This document shows, piece after piece, positions 44,797 to 52,916 of a stretch of DNA of 58,299 nt. The notes beneath the pieces are model-generated. The model did no database searches, had not been told where the DNA came from, and saw nothing but the letters and a program-made list of their open reading frames with translations. The translations under genes and the position numbers were made by a program. Origin of the DNA: Arthrobacter sp. Soil736 (GTDB lineage: Bacteria; Actinomycetota; Actinomycetes; Actinomycetales; Micrococcaceae). The stretch is from assembly GCF_001428005.1 (NCBI RefSeq), contig NZ_LMSB01000020.1, forward strand, positions 1-58,299. The letters run 5' to 3'. Position 1 is the stretch's first letter. Each line of letters starts with the position of its first letter.

Positions 44797-46665
44797 TTAG
44801 CTCTGCGGCGAGTCGGCGGTCCATTGGCCGATTCGGAAAATGACGAACTCCGCGGGGTAGGTCGGGGCAACACCTATCAGGCAGATCAGCCGCCCATTGT
44901 CCAGATCGTTTTGCGTCATCGTCGTCCGGTCACAACGGACGAAGAAGGCCTGTTCGGGTTTTGTGCCCATGAGTGCCCCGGTGCGCCAGGTCACCAGCAG
45001 GAAGTCTTCGATGCCTTGCCGGATGTTGCCCCAAAGCCGCTCATTGTTCGGTTCGAAGACGGCCCACTGTGTCGACTTCTCGATGGAATGCTCCAGATAG
45101 ATGAAGAGCCGGCGAACGTTGACGTATTTCCACTCGGGGTCAGAGGTCATCGTCCGGGCACCCCAGATCCGGTTGCTCCTGCCGGGGAAGAAACGGAGCG
45201 CGTTGACCCCCTCGGGGTTCAGCACGGCCTGCCGGTCGTAGGTGATGTTCTCCTTGAACTTGCTGATCCCAAGCACTACCTCGTTGGCAGGCGCCTTGTG
45301 CACGCCTCGCCGGACATCGGTCCTGGCATAAATGCCGGCAGCATATCCGGACGGCGGGACGTCCAACAGGGACGTCGGGGAGCCGGGGTCCAGTTTTGCG
45401 CTCGGATCGACAGTCTGGATCCAGGGGTAGTAGATCGCCGCATAATTTGAATCGAACTGGGATCTGAACGTCCGCACTCCGGTGATGGAGCTGTCCTTCG
45501 GCGGATCGACGACGGCGATACGGTATCGGAGGGACTCGCAGTGTCCAATCAGATGGTCGACTGCCACCTTCTGCGCGTCCGGTTGGTCGAATCGAACCGT
45601 GTCCGGCATGGCCACGATGGCGATGTCGTCAACTTCTGCAAGCGCTCCGAGGCCCTTGGCAGCCTTCTTCGGGTCGTCCGGGCTCGAAGGTTCGCCTTTC
45701 AAGAGACCCGGTGTCAGAGCGTTCCCCTCGGTCCCGCCGGTGAGAAACCGGAAGCCTGCCGTCCGCAGCACAGCGGCCAGCACCTCAGCGTCCGTCGGCA
45801 GAGGCGTCCCGGCGGGCGCTCCCGCCGGCAGGCTGCGGTCAAGCCAGACCAGACTGAATTCGTCCACCGGGTCGGCAGCTCGAAGCACGGTCGTGATCGA
45901 ACGCGGATGCTGGCTCCCCAGTTCCAGACCGCTGTAGGTATCCACGCGGTCCGCGCCGAAACGGACGTCGATATCCAGGGTGATATGGAACGCCGCGGTA
46001 ACGGCCCCCACCGCGGCGAAGGCGCCGGCGTTGTCGAACCCAAGTTCACCGGCGGCATTGGCCATCACAATCCGGATGTTTCCGGTAACCGGCAACACAT
46101 CGTCAGCGGGAGCTGCAGCTATCACCTCGACGGCGGCTCCTGGTGCCAGCCCGGTGATGACGTTGATGCCGCCCCGTTGGACGATGACGTTCTTGCTGCG
46201 CCGGAACCGGGACCGGATGCTGACGGCATTCCCGGCCCTTCCGGGCCAGCGCGCCCACCAAGTTGGCGTTGCAGCCGGCGGCGCGGCAAGGGGCAGAGCC
46301 GCAAAATTCGCCGCGACGTCGATGTTATTGTTGGCGTCGTTCACGAAGTCGAACACCCGCTGGACGTAGAGCCGGCGACCCCCGTTTTCGAAGAAGGCCC
46401 GGGCCGCGAGTGCAACATAATTGTGTTTGTCGGGGCCGTCGCCGACGGGCGACAGTCCGCCGAAGGCCCGTTCAAATTCGGTGTAACTGGTCACCAGGGG
46501 CGGCCGGGGCACCATGATGACCTCGGGGGACTCCAACTGGTAGGGAACGGGCCCATAGGCCGTCAGCCCCGTAATGCCGAGGGTGCTGGTGGGCACGCCC
46601 TCGATGGAACGCGATCGGAAGCTTGTCTCCTCTACGTACACACCTGGAGTCAGGTACTCGGGCAT
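44797..46665 (-). CDS. Tail sheath protein 1 (major sheath)
   Basis: The 622-residue sheath has the classic N-terminus YLTPGVYVEETSFRSRSIEG. It also has the conserved YYPWI and PPSGYAAGIYARTDVRRGVH segments and C-terminal RRLFIYLEHSIEKSTQWAVF. GGGAGG precedes its ATG by nine bases. Close match to family consensus and position beside tube 1 mark it as the contractile sheath that powers injection. Confidence 0.96.
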   Translation of the reverse strand: MPEYLTPGVYVEETSFRSRSIEGVPTSTLGITGLTAYGPVPYQLESPEVIMVPRPPLVTSYTEFERAFGGLSPVGDGPDKHNYVALAARAFFENGGRRLYVQRVFDFVNDANNNIDVAANFAALPLAAPPAATPTWWARWPGRAGNAVSIRSRFRRSKNVIVQRGGINVITGLAPGAAVEVIAAAPADDVLPVTGNIRIVMANAAGELGFDNAGAFAAVGAVTAAFHITLDIDVRFGADRVDTYSGLELGSQHPRSITTVLRAADPVDEFSLVWLDRSLPAGAPAGTPLPTDAEVLAAVLRTAGFRFLTGGTEGNALTPGLLKGEPSSPDDPKKAAKGLGALAEVDDIAIVAMPDTVRFDQPDAQKVAVDHLIGHCESLRYRIAVVDPPKDSSITGVRTFRSQFDSNYAAIYYPWIQTVDPSAKLDPGSPTSLLDVPPSGYAAGIYARTDVRRGVHKAPANEVVLGISKFKENITYDRQAVLNPEGVNALRFFPGRSNRIWGARTMTSDPEWKYVNVRRLFIYLEHSIEKSTQWAVFEPNNERLWGNIRQGIEDFLLVTWRTGALMGTKPEQAFFVRCDRTTMTQNDLDNGRLICLIGVAPTYPAEFVIFRIGQWTADSPQS

Positions 46666-46686
46666 GAATGCCTCCCTTACTAGCTG

Positions 46687-47511
46687 TTACGGAAAAACGA
46701 CGCGTGTGGACAGGGAAAACTGAGATCCGATCGGGACGGTGTAGGGGCCAAGCGGAATCGAACCCGTATAGCCCGGGGGTGTAGTCCGGCCCCTGATCGT
46801 GTCGTTGAGTAGGTCTCCTGGATCGGGCGGCGCCGCCGGCATGATCAGTCGTTCGATGGGCAGGTCCCCGAGATTGTCAGCGGCCGCGGCCGCCTGGGGG
46901 CCGGCGTGGATCTCGAGGGTGATGTCCAGTTCGCTCGGGGCGGGCGGCGGCAGGGTGCCTGTTGACGAAATTACCAGCAGGAATTCGCCACGGTCGTCGG
47001 CGTGGGCACGGCCGACGACCATGCCGCCGGGACCCCTGGCAGTAATCCTGGCCCACCGTAACGCGGATCCGCCTCGCACTAGCGTTCCGCGCACGGAAGT
47101 GGCGCCTGGTGGAAGAAGATAGGCAGAGCCGGGCAGGAGCCAAGGCCGCGCCGACCGGGATGCGGCAGGAACGGCGGCAAGGGCTGCGTTGGCCCCATCG
47201 GGGGCGGGCCAAAGCGGTATGCTCAGCCGGCGCGGAACAGCGTGCCGTGTGGGGTCGGCAATGCGGATCGTCACGACGTCCGGCAGCGGCTGCCCGAAGG
47301 TCAGCACGCCCCGGCCGACGCCTTTGTCCAGCAGATCTACGCAGGGCCAGCCAGCATCTTGTTCACGCCCGATTTGAGGTCCACGTACCTCACGACCGAT
47401 CCGCACGCCAGAGCGGACCGGTCGCTCCGTGACGGAATCGATGCATTCGAGTGCGAGCGCAAGCCGGTGCATCAGGAGTGCAGGTCCGATGCCAGTCTCG
47501 AGGATGATCAT
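46687..47511 (-). CDS. CIS operon protein with carboxypeptidase-regulatory-like beta domain
   Basis: The 274-residue product has an N-terminal part with ALALECIDSVTERPV and a later segment VRGTLVRGGSALRWARITAR followed by DDRGEFLLVIS. That follows the VxGxV...LxxAxI...TDxxGxFxL pattern of carboxypeptidase-regulatory-like (transthyretin-like) beta-sandwiches. Such domains occur in cap-proximal genes of other injection systems. Start overlaps the DUF4255 stop by four bases. Role as cap accessory or sheath decoration is inferred. Confidence 0.75.
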   Translation of the reverse strand: MIILETGIGPALLMHRLALALECIDSVTERPVRSGVRIGREVRGPQIGREQDAGWPCVDLLDKGVGRGVLTFGQPLPDVVTIRIADPTRHAVPRRLSIPLWPAPDGANAALAAVPAASRSARPWLLPGSAYLLPPGATSVRGTLVRGGSALRWARITARGPGGMVVGRAHADDRGEFLLVISSTGTLPPPAPSELDITLEIHAGPQAAAAADNLGDLPIERLIMPAAPPDPGDLLNDTIRGRTTPPGYTGSIPLGPYTVPIGSQFSLSTRVVFP

Positions 47512-48104
47512 GGCGTGGCGTCCGTGCGGACGGCTACCGTGCTGACTCGGGCGGCATCATCGGCCTTCCGGCCCGTGATACAGATAACCCTGGCAACGTA
47601 GGGCAGCGAAAGCCGGTATTCCGTCGTGAGTGCTTGAAACGCGTCGCTCATGGAGTCCTGTGACAGATCATCGAGTACCACCTGCACCACTTCACCGGCC
47701 TCCCAGTCGCCGCTGGGATGCAGCAATGGCCCACTGAGAATGCCTTCGCTTTCGAGGATCTGTGCGGCCATCCCGAGCCATTCCAGTTCGCTCTCCACCA
47801 CCGTGTCCCAGGCAGCGATCAGCATGTGCAGGCGAAGCGGGATCCGCGGGACGCCGTCTCCGAATGCGACGGCGGACCACCCTGGCCGGGTTTGCGGGTC
47901 CACGGTGACACGGTAGCAATAGATGGTGATGACGCCCGGCGGATAGCTGATCGTCGCCACCGGGCTACCGTTGGCCTCTTCGAAGTCGGCGGTGCCGGCC
48001 AGGACGGCCCTGGGCCGCGGGGCGGGCAGCATTTCGGCCAACCTGCGATTCAGCAGGTCAACAATGCTGCGCCCGACGGCAGCCAACGCTCGGTTTCCGG
48101 CCAT
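47508..48104 (-). CDS. DUF4255 tube/sheath cap protein (Afp16/PVC16-like)
   Basis: This 198-residue first gene of the CIS operon belongs to DUF4255/Pvc16, the tube terminator that stops tube and sheath polymerisation at the top of the particle. Recognisable pieces are VGRSIVDLLNRRLAEMLP, ITIYCYRVTVDPQTRPGW and SDAFQALTTEYRLSLPYVAR. GGGGAG lies about ten bases before the ATG. All genes from here to 20511 run in the same direction with mostly overlapping ends. Confidence 0.93.
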   Translation of the reverse strand: MAGNRALAAVGRSIVDLLNRRLAEMLPAPRPRAVLAGTADFEEANGSPVATISYPPGVITIYCYRVTVDPQTRPGWSAVAFGDGVPRIPLRLHMLIAAWDTVVESELEWLGMAAQILESEGILSGPLLHPSGDWEAGEVVQVVLDDLSQDSMSDAFQALTTEYRLSLPYVARVICITGRKADDAARVSTVAVRTDATP

Positions 48105-48246
48105 GCAATCGATACTCCCCGCCGCGCGTCACGGGAGCGTCGCGCGGGGCGGCCGGTGGTATTTCAGTCGCAAATGAAACGGTGTGGTGACACAGCGGGG
48201 CGGAAACTCTTGTTGAAACGGCGAGGACACTGAACAGGAGCGATAC
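48105..48246. promoter_or_regulatory. Divergent promoter region of the CIS operon
   Basis: This 142-bp gap separates the CIS operon from the plus-strand gene at 48247 and must hold both promoters. It contains a GC-rich inverted repeat, CCCCGCCGCGCG at 48117-48128 against CGCGCGGGGC at 48141-48150, next to the CIS start codon. I cannot pick convincing -10/-35 boxes. AGGAGCG precedes the plus-strand ATG. Confidence 0.5.
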
Positions 48247-49320
48247 ATGTCTGACGATCAGAGCCGGGAACAGCACGAGGGCCAGACGAATTTCGGTCAT
48301 GGCCGCGATGGCCATAACCACAATGGTCATGGCCGCGAATGTCACGACGATCCTGACGTGCGAGATCCCGACGATCCTGACGTGCGAGATCCCGACGACC
48401 AGCACGCGCGCGAGCAAGAAGACAAGGCCCCGGAACCGAATCAGAAGGACTGTCGGTGTGACTCAAGTACTATCGACACCCACTTGTGCAAGAGTGAAGG
48501 CCTTGCCCGTGAAGCGGACTTCGCATCGAAACAGAAAACGGACATAGATTCGACGATACAGTCCTACACAAAAGTCAGAAAAGAGTATCCGAACCTGCGA
48601 AAAGAATTGCTTCCGCAAGTCAACGAAATAACGGAGCAACTGGAACGAGTCCAGGAACGAATTCGGTGCGCCATGCCAAAGAATACAACGGCAAAACGAC
48701 TCGACGAAGCGTTTGAGGCCATCCTCCGAACTGTGGAGAAATGTGCCGGGTCACTGCCGACTTGCGTCGTGGAACCATGCGATTTTGACTTGGACGTAAG
48801 GGGACTTGAGCTGGTCGGTGCGCGACGAAAACTGGCCGAGTACGAAGGGAAGATGGCAACTTACCGCAAATGCATGCTTGAGCTGCTTGAAGAGCCGACC
48901 AATCTCAGTGCTCGACTTGCAGCCTCAGTTGCCGCTGTCAAGACTCTGGCCGAAGCTCTGGCCGCGGATCCGGATGCCGACAAGCTGAAGCAACTCTATG
49001 TGGAAGCACGAGTCGCGGAACGTGACGTGAAGCTAATTTGGAGTGGCTACAACTCCGCTTCGGAGTATGTCGACAGACTGTGCCTCACACTGGACTGCTG
49101 GCTCGCGGCCGTCGACATGGCCACTATTCTCACGGGGCGTCTGGGCGTGCTTGAATGCCGGGAACGTTCAGCGGCGAAGCGCTGCAAGGAGATGGCAGAC
49201 AACATAGTCGGGGAGACCGTAATGCGCTACGAAAGAGATCGTGCCGCAGGTGTTCGGCCGGCTGAAAGCGATGGTACGCAATCGGAGCCTGATTTTGCGG
49301 ATGACGTTGCAATACGGTGA
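48247..49320 (+). CDS. His/Asp-rich coiled-coil protein divergent from the CIS operon
   Basis: The 357-residue product opens with a very polar, His/Asp/Asn-rich stretch (GHGRDGHNHNGHGRECHDDP) containing two DPDVRDPD repeats. Residues about 85-260 are helical with coiled-coil character (NEITEQLERVQERIRCA), and several Cys are spread through the protein. No family is recognised. The His/Asp N-terminus could bind metal. RBS AGGAGCG precedes the ATG. Being divergent to the CIS cap gene and followed by a peptidoglycan-binding gene, it may be cargo or a partner of the system (inference). Confidence 0.75.
   Translation: MSDDQSREQHEGQTNFGHGRDGHNHNGHGRECHDDPDVRDPDDPDVRDPDDQHAREQEDKAPEPNQKDCRCDSSTIDTHLCKSEGLAREADFASKQKTDIDSTIQSYTKVRKEYPNLRKELLPQVNEITEQLERVQERIRCAMPKNTTAKRLDEAFEAILRTVEKCAGSLPTCVVEPCDFDLDVRGLELVGARRKLAEYEGKMATYRKCMLELLEEPTNLSARLAASVAAVKTLAEALAADPDADKLKQLYVEARVAERDVKLIWSGYNSASEYVDRLCLTLDCWLAAVDMATILTGRLGVLECRERSAAKRCKEMADNIVGETVMRYERDRAAGVRPAESDGTQSEPDFADDVAIR
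48346..48393 (+). repeat. Two tandem 24-bp repeats in a coding region
   Basis: The unit GACGATCCTGACGTGCGAGA followed by TCCC occurs twice in a row and encodes the DPDVRDPD repeats. A related GGTCATGGCCGCGA repeat with His codons lies just before it. Confidence 0.9.
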
Positions 49321-49651
49321 TTATGTCGGCGCGAACTCGTCGGTTCCCCTTCAGCAGTCCAGGGTCTCTTCGACTGCTTCAGTACTTTCAGACTCGGCTC
49401 ACCTGGGAGTTTTTGGGCCCACCCAAGGGGGCGGATCCACTACCACCGCTACGCGACCTCAGATCCGCCGAGGTTCAACTGGCGAGCATGTCACCTATTT
49501 CCAGCAGCGGCTCTTTGCCCTAGGCTGCAGGCTGACCATCGACGGCATCTTTGGCCCGGGCACTGAATCCGCCGCACGTTCCTTCCAGCGCGCCAACGGC
49601 CTGACCGCAGACGGGATAGTCGGGGCGATGACATGGGCCGCCCTCGGGTAG
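49301..49651 (+). CDS. Small peptidoglycan-binding-domain protein
   Basis: The last 65 residues form a PG_binding_1 domain: IRRGSTGEHVTYFQQRLFAL then IDGIFGPGTESAARSFQRAN and DGIVGAMTWAALG. The roughly 50 residues before are Ser/Thr-rich with no hydrolase domain and no clear signal peptide. The start is uncertain: ATG 49301 overlaps the preceding gene by 20 bases; an in-frame ATG at 49241 is possible. It probably targets something to the cell wall and follows the coiled-coil gene directly. Confidence 0.8.
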   Translation: MTLQYGDYVGANSSVPLQQSRVSSTASVLSDSAHLGVFGPTQGGGSTTTATRPQIRRGSTGEHVTYFQQRLFALGCRLTIDGIFGPGTESAARSFQRANGLTADGIVGAMTWAALG

Positions 49652-50175
49652 CTGCTGCCGAAAGCAGGGAGTGCTCTGGAAGGCTCCGCGGTCGGCCTTC
49701 GTCCCGCGGTTGAGGCCCTGCGGCAGCTCAACTGCTCACGGACCGAAGAATGCTATAACCCTGCGGATCGAACTATCGCTGCCTAGCATACGTGGTTCAG
49801 CGGTTCCGGGCGGCCCAAGCACGACGACGTTGGAGGGTCGGTGAGGAACGAGCCGTTGGCCGGAGGGGACGGTGTCGCGTTTGATGTCGGTGCGGTCAAC
49901 CGTTCGAGAATGGAACGCAGAAATCGTCCTCCCGCCTGGGCCCATCGAGGCGCAAAATTTCCAATAGTCCGCGCTACTCACGATCATTCTTGTGTGGATA
50001 CGTGCGCGCCGGTCGGAGGGCCGAACGTCGGTGGGCAATCTGTTTCTGGTGAGCGGCCCAGTGGGCTACAGGAATTGCTAACCGCTGGTTCCCGACGAGC
50101 CGGCAGACCAAGTCTAGACCGTTAGTTCAGCAGTGGGGTCGACAATTGTTGGGGATTCCCCAATGACGCCAAACG
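49652..50175. other. Intergenic region before ISL3
   Basis: No convincing gene is seen. The open frames here lack ribosome sites and family motifs. The stretch holds the TTGGGGA-T-TCCCCAA palindrome at 50149-50163 and the left ISL3 target copy at 50168-50175. With 51681-51803 it originally formed one upstream region of the second BTAD regulator. Confidence 0.5.
50149..50163. promoter_or_regulatory. Perfect 15-bp palindrome, candidate operator
   Basis: TTGGGGATTCCCCAA has perfect 7-bp arms around one central base, five bases left of the ISL3 target site. Before the insertion it lay about 130 bases upstream of the BTAD regulator start. No T-run follows, so an operator is likelier than a terminator. 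Confidence 0.4.
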
Positions 50176-50268
50176 GGCCCTTCGCAGATGAGCATGGTTA
50201 GGGCTGGCTGAGACTACCGCCGTGCGGCGTTCGACGTTTTCGGTGCGGCGTGGTGCGGTGGGAAAGAG

Positions 50269-50328
50269 GTCAGGGCCTCTTTGAATTGGTTGCGACCAAG
50301 CAAACCAATACCCAAAAGAGACCCTGAC
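50269..50328 (+). promoter_or_regulatory. Long hairpin ending at the transposase start codon
   Basis: GTCAGGGCCTCTTT at 50269-50282 pairs with AAAAGAGACCCTGAC at 50314-50328, and further inward ATTGGTT pairs with AACCAAT. The 3' arm contains the likely ribosome binding site AAGAGA and ends right before ATG 50329. In RNA it would hide the start, limiting transposase translation, especially from read-through transcripts entering the element. Confidence 0.6.
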
Positions 50329-51660
50329 ATGAATAACTCTATGTCTTGTTCCGGTGGCCGCTGGTGCACGCGAGCGGATGCTCTGCTCGGTGTCGAGGGC
50401 ATCCACATCAGCTCCGTCACGGCGACCGCGAACGGCCTGATTCTGCGCGTCGAAACCGGTGAAACCCTCAGCGGCTGCCCGGACTGCGGCGTCATCGCGA
50501 TCGGCCACGGACGCCGTCAGGTCCGGCTTCATGACATTCCCTGTTTCGGCAGGCCGGTGCGGCTGCTGTGGGCCAAGCGCGTCTGGCGCTGCCCGGACCC
50601 GGGCTGTCCGGGGAACACTTTCACCGAGGAACACCCGCTGGCAGGGCCGCGGGCGAAACTCACGGCCCGGGCAGTGGCATGGGCGACCGACACGCTGCAG
50701 CGTTTCGACACCTCGGTCTCAGCCCTGGCCCACCAGCTCGGCGTCTCCTGGCACACCGTCTGGGACGCCATCAAGGCAGAGGCCACCAGGCGCATCGGCA
50801 TCACGGACCGGCTGGCCGGCGTGAACGCGCTCGGCGTCGACGAGCATGTCTGGTCACACACGGGCCCACCGGGATCCGGCATGGTCACCGGGATCGTGGA
50901 CCACACCCGTGACGCCCACGGGATGGTGCATGCCCGGTTGCTGGACCTGGTTCCGGGACGGTCCGGGAAGGCCTACGCCGACTGGCTCAAAGACCGCGGC
51001 GCCGGCTTCACTGCCGGAATCAAGACAGCGGCCCTGGATCCGTTCCGCGGCTACGCCAACGCGATCCGCGACGAACTGCCCGAAGCCATCACGGTGCTGG
51101 ACGCGTTCCACGTCGTGAAGCTCGGCTCAGCCATGATCGATGAAGTCCGCCGCAGGGTCCAGCAGGACACTCTGGGCCACCGGGGCCGTAAGGGCGATCC
51201 GCTCTACGGGATCCGCAGAACCCTGCAGATCGGCGCTGAACACCTCACCGACAAACAGACCGCCCGGCTCGATGCGAAACTCGCCGCCGGGGACCCCGAC
51301 CACGAAGTCACACTGGTCTGGCAGTGCTACCAAAAGCTCCGGGCGATCTATCACGCCAAACCGGAACGGGGCAGGGAACTCGTCAACGAGGTCATCACAT
51401 CATTCCCGACCTGCCCGATCCCTGAAGTCGCCCGCCTCGGCCGGACCCTCAAACAATGGAAGACCGCGATCCTCGCCTACTTCGACACCAACGGCGCCTC
51501 CAATGGTCCCACCGAAGCAATCAACGGCGTCATCGAAACCACCCGAAGAATCGCCCGCGGCTTCCGCGGCTTCCGCAACTTCACCAACTACAGAATCAGG
51601 TGCCTACTCGCAGCCGGCGGCCACCGCCCCTACCGGATCAAATCGACCAACCATGCCTAA
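50329..51660 (+). CDS. ISL3-family transposase
   Basis: This 443-residue transposase has an N-terminal zinc ribbon (CPDCG and, later, CPDPGCPGNTF), an HTH (LAHQLGVSWHTVWDAIK) and the DDE_Tnp_ISL3 core. Catalytic residues probably include the Asp in NALGVDEHVW, the Asp in AITVLDAFHVVKL and the Glu in GPTEAINGVIETTRRIARGF. I chose ATG 50329, since ORFs that start earlier would be read through the hairpin. The length is typical and no frameshift is seen. Confidence 0.95.
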   Translation: MNNSMSCSGGRWCTRADALLGVEGIHISSVTATANGLILRVETGETLSGCPDCGVIAIGHGRRQVRLHDIPCFGRPVRLLWAKRVWRCPDPGCPGNTFTEEHPLAGPRAKLTARAVAWATDTLQRFDTSVSALAHQLGVSWHTVWDAIKAEATRRIGITDRLAGVNALGVDEHVWSHTGPPGSGMVTGIVDHTRDAHGMVHARLLDLVPGRSGKAYADWLKDRGAGFTAGIKTAALDPFRGYANAIRDELPEAITVLDAFHVVKLGSAMIDEVRRRVQQDTLGHRGRKGDPLYGIRRTLQIGAEHLTDKQTARLDAKLAAGDPDHEVTLVWQCYQKLRAIYHAKPERGRELVNEVITSFPTCPIPEVARLGRTLKQWKTAILAYFDTNGASNGPTEAINGVIETTRRIARGFRGFRNFTNYRIRCLLAAGGHRPYRIKSTNHA

Positions 51661-51803
51661 ATGCGAAGGGCCGCCAAACGGCACACTCTATTGCTCCGAG
51701 AAACTGCCAGATTACGTTGATCATTGACATCCTTCGCGAAACTCCGGATCCTCGTTCGTAGATCTATCCCAGATCTCTAGAGCAACTGGATTTGGGGGTA
51801 ACC

Positions 51804-52511
51804 ATGGGCAATGGTGACTATGGTGATTTTCAGTTAAGTCTGTTTCAGTCATGGCAACTTCTTTGGGGCGCCAATATCGTACACGTCGCAGCGCGCCAAC
51901 AGCGGCTGATTACGGCGCTGGCGATAAATGGTCCGCGCCCCCGGAGCTATTTGGTAGGGCTACTGTGGCCGGAGCATTCCGAGCCGCGAGCCATGGAAAG
52001 CCTGCGTGTGAGCGTGCACCTCATCACTAAGCAGGTGCCGGGCCTTTTGATCAATGGCGGAGCCGTGCTTTCACTCAGCGAGCTGGCGGACGTCGACCTT
52101 CACCGTATCCGGTCGCAAATTCAGCATCTGCGCCAAGTCGGGCTCAACGGAAATGCTGCTTCATGCCTTCACGAGCTACGTCATGCGGAACTGCTCCCCG
52201 GCTGGTACGAGGACTGGGTCATTTTTGAGCAGACCCGGCTTAGGCAGGATCGTCTTCACGCTCTTCTCCTCATCGCCCGGGAATCGCTGGCACGCTTCGA
52301 CTGCGAGGTTGCAGTGGAAGCCTCCGAGTCAGCATTGGAACTTGAACCGCTCTACGAGAGGGCGGTTAGTCTCCTAATTCAGGCTGAGCGGCGGCAGGGT
52401 AACAACGCCTCAGCGCTTCGTGCCTTCGAGAAGTATCAAGCGCAACTGGAGGCGGATATGGGGATTGCGCCATCGGAAGCAATTCGAAGGCTTGTTATGG
52501 GCGTTCGGTGA
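51804..52511 (+). CDS. Second BTAD-domain regulator flanking the CIS cluster
   Basis: The 235-residue protein has an OmpR-like winged helix (QRLITALAINGPRPRSYLVG, LLWPEHSEPRAMESLRVSVH) followed by a BTAD helical domain with ELLPGWYEDWVIFEQTRLRQ. It shares LPGWY(D/E)DW(I/V)I-E and the overall length with the regulator at 20511-21308, so the two are paralogues. ATG 51804 has GGGGGT five bases upstream; a TTG at 51792 is less likely. ISL3 sits 131 bases before its start and may have altered its expression. Confidence 0.88.
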   Translation: MGNGDYGDFQLSLFQSWQLLWGANIVHVAARQQRLITALAINGPRPRSYLVGLLWPEHSEPRAMESLRVSVHLITKQVPGLLINGGAVLSLSELADVDLHRIRSQIQHLRQVGLNGNAASCLHELRHAELLPGWYEDWVIFEQTRLRQDRLHALLLIARESLARFDCEVAVEASESALELEPLYERAVSLLIQAERRQGNNASALRAFEKYQAQLEADMGIAPSEAIRRLVMGVR

Positions 52512-52664
52512 CAGTGCAAATCCGCGCAGTGAAGGCACGTTTCCAGGGCCGCCCGAGTCGTAGATGCGCACCGGGTTGAGGTCCTAGCCAAAAGCTATAA
52601 CGCTTAGGGAGTTCCGTGGCATGGTCCCGGCAATCTTGCTGCTAGGCGCCGGATGCTCATGTCT

Positions 52665-52916
52665 CTAGACGTCTCCCGGGGAGCCGGATTGGGCAAAGAG
52701 CCACTGACGCACGATACGCAAGGCCTCGTCGCGATCGGCAGTGGAGACCGTGTTGGGTTCACCTTGCGGATCCCGGCTATAAGTTAGCCTGGCGCGGAAA
52801 CCGGGCACCTGACCCGGCTCATACCAGGTCCGGATGACTAGCGTGCCCATAGACGGAATTGTCGAGCCTGTTCCGTCTTGATCGGAGATTGCTGACGGAC
52901 GATCATCGCTTTTCAT
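52665..52916 (-). CDS. Small protein, paralogue-like to 21305-21652
   Basis: This 83-residue product reads MGTLVIRTWYEPGQVPGFRA then LTYSRDPQGEPNTVSTADRD and EALRIVRQWLF. The arrangement of two strands and a terminal amphipathic helix resembles the small protein next to the other BTAD regulator. AAGGTG lies upstream of ATG 52916. It converges with the BTAD gene at 51804-52511. No known family is recognised. Confidence 0.65.
   Translation of the reverse strand: MKSDDRPSAISDQDGTGSTIPSMGTLVIRTWYEPGQVPGFRARLTYSRDPQGEPNTVSTADRDEALRIVRQWLFAQSGSPGDV

Larger units (their letters stand above)
50176..51672 (+). mobile_element. Complete ISL3-family insertion sequence with 8-bp target duplication
   Basis: The 1497-bp element is bounded by inverted repeats GGCCCTTCGCAGATGAGCAT (50176-50195) and, inverted at 51651-51672, GGCCCTTCGCATTTAGGCAT; 18 of the 22 terminal bases match. 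GGCYCTTCG-type ends are typical of ISL3. The 8-bp GCCAAACG is directly repeated at 50168-50175 and 51673-51680, the usual ISL3 duplication. Transposase and both ends are intact, so the element may be active and inserted recently. Confidence 0.95.

Noticed and set aside
20511..48104. Prophage
   Set aside because: There are tail, sheath and baseplate genes but no capsid, portal, terminase, integrase or lysis genes, and DUF4255, DUF4157 and the AAA+ ATPase are CIS-specific.
20511..48104. Type VI secretion system
   Set aside because: No TssJ, TssL or TssM membrane-complex genes or ClpV; sheath and cap proteins are of Afp/PVC type. Only a TssK-like signature is seen.
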